Source: Delphinapterus leucas (Eukaryota > Chordata > Mammalia > Artiodactyla > Monodontidae). From it: a stretch of 64,000 nucleotides of DNA. The notes under the pieces were generated by a model. The model worked only from the letters and a program-made list of their open reading frames with translations, was not told where the DNA came from and did not search any database. The DNA is taken from NCBI RefSeq assembly GCF_002288925.2, contig NW_022098076.1, positions 89,326,182-89,390,181 of the forward strand, in the 5' to 3' direction. The position numbers and the translations under genes were made by a program. This document shows, one piece after another, positions 51,928 through 64,000 of the stretch; the first letter of the stretch is position 1; each line of letters begins with the position of its first letter.

Positions 51928-52549
51928 TCCCCGCCCCCATTTAGAGATTATTACAAACGCCCATTGTCTCTGCCTCTTAGAGACACAGCTTGGTTAGCAT
52001 AAAGCTGGGTCTCCTCTCTTCCCCCCTCCTGGTGATCTGTAATTGAAAAAGGGTTCTTCATGGTTTTTCTCTTTGTGCTTATAGAATTTGGGGAGAGAAT
52101 TAGAAATCGAGGAGAGAATGATGAGGGTGTTAAATATGACACAGTGTTTTCGTTTGGGGCCGTATAATCTTCTAACATACACTTAACTTCAACTTAAATG
52201 TTGGTTCTGGAGACTGCCCTCCCAGCTACAAGAGTTCCTCAACCCCTGAGGATTAGAAAAACCAGTTGAAAAGTACTGTTGAAGGCAAAAAGCAACATGA
52301 CGCCACGTGATAGGGAAATTGGGGTGCATACAAACCTTGGCCCCCCGTGTCCAGCCATGCTCCCTTCCAGCCCGCCTTTCCCAAATAGCTTCAAGGTGAA
52401 GCTCGTGGTCTATTGGAGCAGAGAAGCCTGACCATTAATATTCACACCTCCCCAGAATGAGATGCTTTACAGTGAGTGCTCGCTCTACAATATGAACGGG
52501 GTAAGAGCTCAATTTCCTCCTCCAAAAAAACCCTCCCTTTCTGCTTGGG
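51928..52549. other. Intron 16, unique tract
   Basis: No gene or confident repeat. Confidence 0.5.
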
Positions 52550-52566
52550 TTAAAGGCCCAGCATTT

Positions 52567-52755
52567 TTTTTTTAAGTTTTTATTTGATATTGGAGTACAG
52601 CCGATTAACAATGTTGTGATAGTTTCAGGCTCCCAGCAAACCGACGCAGCCATACATATACATGTATCCATTCTCCCCCAAACTCCCCTCCCATCCAGGC
52701 TGCCACATAACATTGAGCAGAGTTTCCTGTGCTATACAGTAGGTCTCTTTGGTTA
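52567..52755 (-). mobile_element. 5'-truncated L1 3' end
   Basis: The + strand reads 'tttgatattggagtacagcc', 'gtgatagtttcaggctccca', 'ctgtgctatacagtaggtct'. Perfect 17-base target-site duplication TTAAAGGCCCAGCATTT at 52550-52566 and 52756-52772. Confidence 0.92.
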
Positions 52756-53174
52756 TTAAAGGCCCAGCATTTGAATCACGGTTGGATGTGATTGCTAGAG
52801 CATTCCAGTTAGGAAGCACATATGGCTTTCAGTGAACACGCCAGCAGGTGGTTAGCTAATCAGATGATCTGGTGCAAACGAGGTAAGTTTCATTGGGGGG
52901 AACCTGGCAGGGTCAAGTCCCAAGTGGCCGGGGTCATTGTAGAGGCCTGTGAGCCAGGAAGTTAGCGATGTCGGGACTGGGTCCTGCAGGAGTATTTGGG
53001 ATGAAGGACTAAAGTGTCCTGCCTCTCCTGGAGTCCATGAGGGCAGTAGACGTGGCCTTTGGTTTTCAGTGGCTGATGGGCCGGTGATGTCCCTGGTCTA
53101 TTTCCACTTACTCTCAGTTCCCAGGCTTTTGGCTGTTTCTTCACGTTTGGTTATTTTTAAAAGCAAAACTTTGA

Positions 53175-56149
<2,975 letters not shown>

Positions 56150-56690
56150 AACCTGCTCACGTCTCCCTCCGGCTCCTTGCGATCTGTGCTGCAGCCAGAG
56201 TGATCCTTGAGTAAAGAGAATCTGGCGTGTCACACCTCCGCGTCAAGCAGACTGACGGCTATCCGTTGCTTTTAGTATAAAGATAAGAAAGTTAACATGC
56301 TAACTGCACATCCTGTTCTCTCATTTCAACAGACCTTTCCAGTCCCCCTACCACAGGGCCTTTGCACGTGCTGTTCCCTCTCCAGATGCTCTGGGCACCC
56401 CATCTCTCCCCATTCATTTAGCTGGCTCCTACTCATCCTTCTGTCCTCAGTTCAGAGACACTTCCTTCCTGTGGAACCGTTCTCAGATGAGGTGCCTCAG
56501 TTTGTGCCCACGGAGCACACTGTACGTGTCCTTCTTAGCACTTCTCAGGGGCTGAAATGTTCAACTTGTGTGGTCAGTCATCTGCCTATTCTTCCAAAGA
56601 GGTTGGAAGCTCCCTGAGGGCAAAGACCATGTTTACCTTGCCTTCCTTTTTATCTTCCATCCTAGTGAAGTCCTGGCTCATAGTAGCTGC
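56150..56690 (+). repeat. L2 LINE 3' end
   Basis: Clear order of L2 blocks: 'gcagccagagtgatccttga', 'cagggcctttgcacgtgctg', 'ttccctctccagatgctctg', 'gctggctcctactcatcctt', 'ggaagctccctgagggcaaa', 'catagtagctgctcaataaa'. Confidence 0.8.
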
Positions 56691-56705
56691 TCAATAAATA
56701 CTTAA

Positions 56706-57129
56706 AAATTTTTTATTGAAGTCTAGTTGATTTACAATGTTGCGTTAGTTTCAGGTGTACAGTAAAGTAAATCAGTTATACACATGTTCACTCTTTTTTA
56801 GATTGGTCATTACATAGTATTGAGTAGAGTTCTCTGTGCTATACAGCAGGTCCTTATTAGTTAACTATTTTATATATAGTAGTGTGTATATGTCAGTCCT
56901 AAGGTATCCCCCCATTTCCCCCTGGTAACCATAAGTTTGTTTTCTACATCTGTGACTTTATTTCTGTTTTGTAAATAAGCTCATTTGTACCATTATTTTT
57001 TGGTTCCACATATAAGCAATATCATATGGTATTTGTCTTTCTCTGCCTGACTTACTTCACTCAGTATGACAATCTCTAGGTCCATCCATATTGCTGCAAA
57101 TGGCATTATTTCAATGCACTATTATTCAG
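56706..57129 (-). mobile_element. 5'-truncated L1 3' end
   Basis: The + strand reads 'attgaagtctagttgattta', 'tgctatacagcaggtcctta', 'ctctaggtccatccatattg'. Perfect 15-base target-site duplication TCAATAAATACTTAA at 56691-56705 and 57130-57144. It landed in the L2 tail and ends about 170 bases before window exon 19. Confidence 0.92.
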
Positions 57130-57185
57130 TCAATAAATACTTAATGAGTAGATGAACGCCTGATTCTGAGGCTTACCCATGATAG

Positions 57186-58369
<1,184 letters not shown>

Positions 58370-59050
58370 ATGTTTGCCTAAGGTGAACAAAGGCTTCTCA
58401 TTCTTACTATAGAAAGAGCTCCTGCAAATCGGTGAGAGAAAGATGAGCCAGTAGAAAACGGGCAGAGGAATGCAATTCAGAGAAATTCAAATGGCCACTA
58501 ACTGTAGGGGAAGGGGCTCAACCTCATGGGTAGGAAAGGTCAGCTGAAACCAACAACGAGGTGTTGGTTTAGGATCCCTCAGGTGAAGAGACATCATAAG
58601 AAGTGCTGGAGATGATGCTGGGAAATGGGCACTGCTCTGGGAATGTGAATTGTCTCCCACTTTTGGGAAAGTGATCTGAAAATAGCTATTAAAAAATATG
58701 CAAACCTTTGGCCCAACTCCTTCATGTCTGGGAATCTTTCCTAAAGATATCGAGCCAAAAAACGTTTATTAGATCATTGTTTGATGCCTATCAATAAGGG
58801 GATGGTAAAACAAAGCATGTCGTATCCATACCATGGAACATTATGCAGCCCTTAAAAAGAAAAGCTGAGATCTGTATTTATTGACTTGGAAAGATGACAT
58901 TTTGTTAAATATAAGAAGCTCAGTGCAGCCTTATATTTATGGCAAAATCTTATTTTCTGACAGTAAAAAACAAGAAATTTTTAAAAGGCAAGTACATATT
59001 TCACTCAGCACGTTGATCACATATTACTTCCATAATTTAGAAAAAAAGAA
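58370..59050 (+). mobile_element. Ancient L1 3' region, sense
   Basis: Follows the 3' part of an old mammalian L1: 'gaaattcaaatggccactaa', 'gggaatgtgaattgtctccc', 'gggaatctttcctaaagata', 'cataccatggaacattatgc', 'agcccttaaaaagaaaagct'. Highly diverged. Confidence 0.65.
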
Positions 59051-59274
59051 TCAGGAGATAGTTGTCATATAGAGTCCTGAGGGGCACCAGGATTGTAGAC
59101 GAGGGTCATCTTTCTTTGTCGGTCAGTGGCCTCCCGTTGAGTGAGGCTGGGTGGGGGGACATGTGCCTTTGGGGACATCACGCATCCAAGGGGCTGAGCC
59201 ATGAGTGGTCATCTGGTCTTCAGGTGTACAGCGACGTCCTCCTCTATACCAGCTTCTACATTGTGGCCACAGTG

Positions 59275-59740
59275 GTGTTTCTAAAATGTCACTTCTCTGC
59301 TTAAAATTCTGGAAGGATTTCAGTATTTCCCCATAGTGTTCAAGGTAAATTTCAGCCTCCTCAGCTTCCTCCAAGGCCATCGACCTGGGCTTTGAAAACA
59401 CCTTCAGGCTTCACCCCTGCTACCTGTCCCTGACAGGCATCCCACCTGTCCATCCCTAAACAGGGTGATCTGTCGTGCCTGACAATTTTGCAAATGTCAC
59501 TCCTCTGTCGGCATTACCCGTTCTGTCTTGACCGTCTCCTCCCCGTTCCTCTCGCCCTCTAAGGAGTCCAGCAGCATCCTTCGCCCGAGTGGTCCTCGTG
59601 CCCTCCCCACTGTGCATAGAGACCCCGTGGTCCCCCTTCACAGTGGTAGCTTCCTCTTCTTCCAGACCGTAAGCTCTGGAGAGTGGAGATTGTGTCTGTC
59701 TCACCACCTGGCCCTTTCCATGAATGAAAAGAACAGGATT
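59275..59740 (+). repeat. L2 LINE 3' end, diverged
   Basis: 'aaaatgtcacttctctgctt', 'cccatagtgttcaaggtaaa', 'gcatcccacctgtccatccc', 'agaccgtaagctctggagag' follow the L2 3' region. Confidence 0.55.
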
Positions 59741-61429
59741 CTTTCTGCTTTTAGTTCATTATTCAGTTTTAGTTAGGGGAATAGCTTCCTGGTCTGTTAT
59801 TCACCAAGTAGTGTCAATGGTGAATGTCAGACCAGTGAGGGGTTCATCACATAGATGTATAACATCGATTCTGTGCCAGGTGCCTGGGCCATGGAGATCA
59901 TGTGGCCCTTTGTCCCACTCAGCCTTAAAGAGGGAATATGCACCCCACCCCACCCCCAACTCCATCACCGCCCCTAAAGGGGGGCCTGGGAAGGACTCAG
60001 GAATCCAGACGCCTATACTGCTTACGGGAAGCTGGACCATGTCAGAGGCTGCCAGAGGTCCCCAAGTCTGAGCTTGCAGAGAGAAGTGGCAGAGACGGAT
60101 GGTTATGTATCCATGTGAGTGAGGGCAGAGAAGGGAGGACCGATTCCCAAACTCGAAGCAAGAGTGGGGAGGGAATGAGATGATTTGGGGTCCTATTTTA
60201 TAGTGATAACCTATCCTGTCAACCTGTACATTGAACATTGGGTAGTCCCTGTAAAAACTGACCACTAATATAATATCTACAAAAATTAAGCAGAAGGGGC
60301 GACAGCTCCCAATGCGATGGCCTTTGAGCTACACGAATTCAGTAGATCTCAGGAAGCAGAGTGCTTAGAGCTCTCCCGAGTCTGTGTGCTGTGAGCTGTT
60401 CACCAAAGCCATTCTTGAGGACCATGTCAGTTTGTAATTCATTATCCCCATGACAATCATAAAATGATAGAATTTGGAGCTGAGAGGGACAGGAGTCCGG
60501 CCTGTGATTTTCAGGTTGAGGAGGTGAAAGTCGGGCAGCTCAGCATCTGTGGCCCTGGCCGCACTGCCGTCCGTCTTGCCTGTGTGCATTCGAGCCTTGA
60601 ACTTGAGTCTCTTCCCTGCGAGGCCCGAGCCATTGGGCCACACCCCACTGTTGCCTCATTCAGTGTGTAAGCATGACCACTGGGGAACTTCCCTTCCCTT
60701 GGGGGATCCTTAGATTCATCTTGGGCCAAGGCAGAGGCCTTTTCTCTGTTAATACCGGTCTGAGCAGCTAGAGTAGCCCCCTTGCCATCCTTGAGCTAAC
60801 TCGTCAGGACACTGTTTCTGATGGTTGTGATGGATATTCCGGGTTCACTCCAAGCCGACAGCTCCGGGCTGCGACCCCCGTCTGGCACCGCATCAGAATA
60901 TTCATGTAAGAGCTTAACCATGCACAGTGGCAGCCTTTTGAACTGTAACATAAATGTACACTTGGGAATTTTAAAGTAATATTGGAATGCTCTCTAGACG
61001 GTATTCAGCAGGGAAAATAAATGTGTGTAAACATCTTTGATGATTCCACATTAAAATTATCGATCACAGGCCCTATGTGGCTTATCAGAGGCACGAAGTG
61101 ATCTTGAGGTCAGTAGACGACTCGGGGTCGTCTTAGCACGGAGCTGTTAATGCTTTCAGGCACCGTGTCCTGAAGATAAATTCACCCACGGCATTTCTGC
61201 TGGAAAGGACTCATCAGACATGCCCCGTCTAAGATAATTTCTAAGAATAAAATATTTTTTTAATCTTAGGAATAATATATGTTCATTATGCATATGTAGA
61301 AAAGGAGACAAAAGAAAATATCTCCTGGTACAGATTAAACGTTCCGGTGACTTCACCAGTCCCAGGCAGGCTACTGAAATGGGATGAAAAGAAGAAAAAG
61401 AGAGCAGATAATTGTAACAATAACAATAG
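59741..61429. other. Intron 19, unique tract
   Basis: No gene, exon or confident repeat. The - strand open frame at 59801-60265 has no recognisable domain. Confidence 0.45.
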
Positions 61430-61580
61430 CTAATATTGATACTTTTCTGTGCTAGGCACATCCAAGTGCTTTACATGTGCAGCCTCATTTAATTAGTCAT
61501 CGTTTTTGTGTAGGTGTGGCTTTATAATCATTCATAAATGAGGAGCTGGAGGCAGAGAGAGGTTAAAGTCTCTGCTATCT
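61430..61580 (-). repeat. MIR SINE
   Basis: Complement of a MIR: 'ctgtgctaggcacatccaag', 'tgctttacatgtgcagcctc', 'aatgaggagctggaggcaga'. Confidence 0.6.
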
Positions 61581-62289
61581 GAGCGGGAGATGGGCACATA
61601 GACAGTAATATAAGATGCTGTGAAAAGATACAGTACGATACGAGCGGCACGAGAAACCTATTCACAAAGGACTCTGGTGCAGAGTCGGGGTTATTAATTG
61701 TGACAGATCTTGGGGGTGGGCAGCAGCGAATGGAGGAGACATTTGCTCAGAGGACCCTGTGAGCATTGTTTGGAGAGGGAGAGAAGCAGAGGAGATAAAG
61801 CTGTTCTGGGGAGAACTAGAGACTGCGGATGGGGGAAGGTCGGCAGGGGCTGGGTTATGGAGTGTCCCTTACGCCGTGTTAAAGAATTTGGACTTTTCCC
61901 TGCAGGTGAAGGGAGATTTCATGGGTCTTTACACAGGCAGCGGCACAATCTTAGTTGTGTTACTTTGACAGAAACATGCTCAACAGTTAGAATTTCAAAA
62001 CCAGTGCGGTGGAATCGCTGGCTGTCTCTTACTGTTAGCGTCGATGTTTTTTTGGTGCTGCAGAGCGCGAGGGGAGCCAGGATGTGCGGAACGTTTTAAC
62101 GCGCCCGCTGGGGCACTGAGTGGGTGCAAAAAGTCAGGGTCATCAAGGTTCACTGGATACTGCTGCAGTGTCTGGGAAGGAATGGCAGATGGAAAAATGT
62201 ATGAAATCTGTGGAAAGCTTGGAAGAGGGGTTTCCCTGCTTGCAGCCTAGCTGGCAAGTTTCTCGTATTTCAGTTTCTTCTAAAATTCT
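61581..62289. other. Intron 19, old repeat-derived and unique sequence
   Basis: 61600-61970 resembles the same ancient dispersed repeat type as 27650-27980 ('gttatggagtgtcccttacg', 'gaagggagatttcatgggtc'). The rest is unassigned. Confidence 0.35.
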
Positions 62290-63060
62290 GCCGTTGTTTT
62301 AGCATCTACTTTTCCTTTGTGAATTTTTTGCAGACTTTTCATTCTGTTCTGTTAATCGGTCTTTCTATTTTGGTTTTTACTACCAAATGGCTTTAATTAC
62401 TGATTTTTCAAAATCATTTTAACATCTGTTGTGTGAGTGCCCTTCATTATTCTTTCTCAGAACTTCCCTGGCTTTTCTTATATTTTTAATCATGTGGAGG
62501 GCCTAAGGCTCATCTTCCGCAATCCTTTCTTCTTCCCTCTTCCAAAAAATTTCTTTAGTGAATTTTATTGTGATGATGTTAACTTTGTACAGCCATTTAG
62601 GGGAAGCTGACGTCTTTAAAACATGCCAGAAAAAATGGCGTGATTCTCCATTTATTCAAATGCGTATAGTTTCCCAGTAAACTTTTATGGCTGTATTCAC
62701 ATGGATATGGCAGATTTTTTGTTACATTTTCTTTTCTAGCTATTTGTGGTTGTGAGTGAGATATTTTTTCTATTATGTTTTTTCAATAACTACTTTTTGA
62801 TATGCAGGAAGGCTATGAAGTATTGCTTACTTATTTTGGAACAAGTCTCCTTACTGAATTCTTTTTTTTATTTCCCCCTCTCTTTTCCTTTTATCATATC
62901 ATGGACGTTTCCTCCTGTTTCTTATTTATTAAGCTCCTTCCTTTTTCTTCTTCTTTATTTCTTCTAATCAGAAATGGATGCTGCATGTTGCCAGGAGACT
63001 TTCTAGAAACAGTTTAAATGGAATTTGTCTTTTTGATCTGTGATGTATTATGAAAATGAT
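62290..63060 (-). mobile_element. Ancient L1-type fragment
   Basis: T-rich + strand with the complement of old L1 ORF2 blocks ('tctgttctgttaatcggtct', 'gtgagtgagatattttttct'). Very diverged; a half-L1 (HAL1) is also possible. Confidence 0.4.
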
Positions 63061-64000
63061 GAATTATATAAATAACCTTAATATTGAGTCATCCATTTGT
63101 TCTTTGGTCAGGCACATTGCTCTTTTAACGTACTGCCGAATTTCATCCACGTACAAGGCTATGTGAATCCTAAACATTTATCTCTTGGTAACATTTTCAC
63201 CGTCAGTGGGTGTCTGAGAGTTTGTCTCTCCTGCTTCCTCTTCCTCTCGTGCTTATCTGAGGTGCTCAGCTGCCCTTAGGGGACAGAGCTCCCACCAGCT
63301 GGGCAGCTGAGGGCACTAGATATCACGGGAGATGTCAAGTCAAAGGGGACCTTGCAGAATTCCTCTCAGGGAAGACACTAGATGGCCAGTGGTTGGCAGG
63401 GACAGTGAGAGCCATCAGAGCTGGGTGGGCGAGAGCCTGAACACGAGAGTTGGCCCGTGTGCTGCCCTGGACATTTGGGTTTGCTGAGCGGGGTGGGGAT
63501 GTAGTGGCCCCAGAGCTCAGCCTGTCTGCTATAGAAATGGAAAACCATGTCTCAAAAGCATTAAAATTATTTGAGAGCAGTTGGAAGCCTTCCCTGGGGA
63601 ACCCTCATGTCTTGTTGGCCGAGTCTGGACCTGACTCGAGAGAAAAAGAACAATTTGGAAGGTTTGGGGTTGGATTTCGCCTCCAGGTCACATTTTGCTC
63701 ATTCCTGCTGCTCTGTGGGGCAGGTGGACATAAGTAAAGAAACCTCAGCATGGCCAGCCCCGGAAATGTGTTATTTGTGCAAAGTGGCTTTTGGGTATTA
63801 ACGTCCAGTAATCAATCAGTTCACCCACACCCCCCCTGGGATGCGGATAAGGGCTTTTACCGTTTGCCCAGGAAAGGAGCGCTGCTCACTGGATGCACGT
63901 GGACCCTGAGATGCAGAGGAAGCAGAGGTTCCAGCAGGAGGCTCCTTGGAGCCTGCTGGGTTGTCCAGAGGAGCACATGGGGCAGTGAGGGGAGGCGGAG
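63061..64000. other. Intron 19, unique tract to the window end
   Basis: No gene or confident repeat. The TRPM8 exon following S6 is not present here. Confidence 0.5.

Overview
This is a stretch of a cetacean (whale or dolphin) nuclear genome. The lineage call rests on the interspersed repeats. Ten tRNA-derived SINEs of the CHR type are present, most of the short form abundant in whales and dolphins (A box, B box, A tail), and several sit between clean target-site duplications. There are also two long L1 elements, and the one at the left edge carries the roughly 2.1 kb, CpG-rich 5' UTR that I recognise from cetacean L1s. Older mammalian repeats (MIR, L2, ancient L1, hAT/MER5-like) fill much of the rest.

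The only gene I can support is TRPM8, the cold- and menthol-gated cation channel of sensory neurons, on the + strand. Nineteen consecutive coding exons lie between 4781 and 57475 and encode the equivalent of human residues 40-980 of 1104. Every exon is in phase with the next, every intron is GT-AG, and the 2822 coding bases contain no stop or frameshift. The first 39 residues lie upstream of the window. The C-terminal part (TRP helix and coiled coil, after residue 980) was not found in the 6.5 kb after the last exon and presumably lies downstream. Human residue numbers are from memory of the human protein and are internally consistent exon by exon.

Layout: 1-3224, L1 with its 5' end facing TRPM8. 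4781-18557, exons 1-7 (cytoplasmic N-terminal melastatin homology regions). 18558-30276, an 11.7 kb intron filled largely by a nearly full-length L1 (21253-27166) and L1 3' ends. 30277-41373, exons 8-13 (rest of the cytoplasmic domain). 43848-57475, exons 14-19 (pre-S1, S1-S6, selectivity filter and outer pore). 57476-64000, intron with old repeats and unique sequence. A 100-N assembly gap lies inside a GGGAGA microsatellite at 47203-47302.

No new multi-gene system is visible. Points most worth a second look: a roughly 200 bp direct duplication that brackets exon 16; a higher-order TG-rich minisatellite 30-60 bp after the exon 14 splice donor; an L1 5' UTR oriented so that an antisense promoter would transcribe into TRPM8; a few substitutions around the S2-S4 ligand and calcium pocket; a MIR split by an hAT-like element; and a strong antisense bias of recent L1s and SINEs in these introns.
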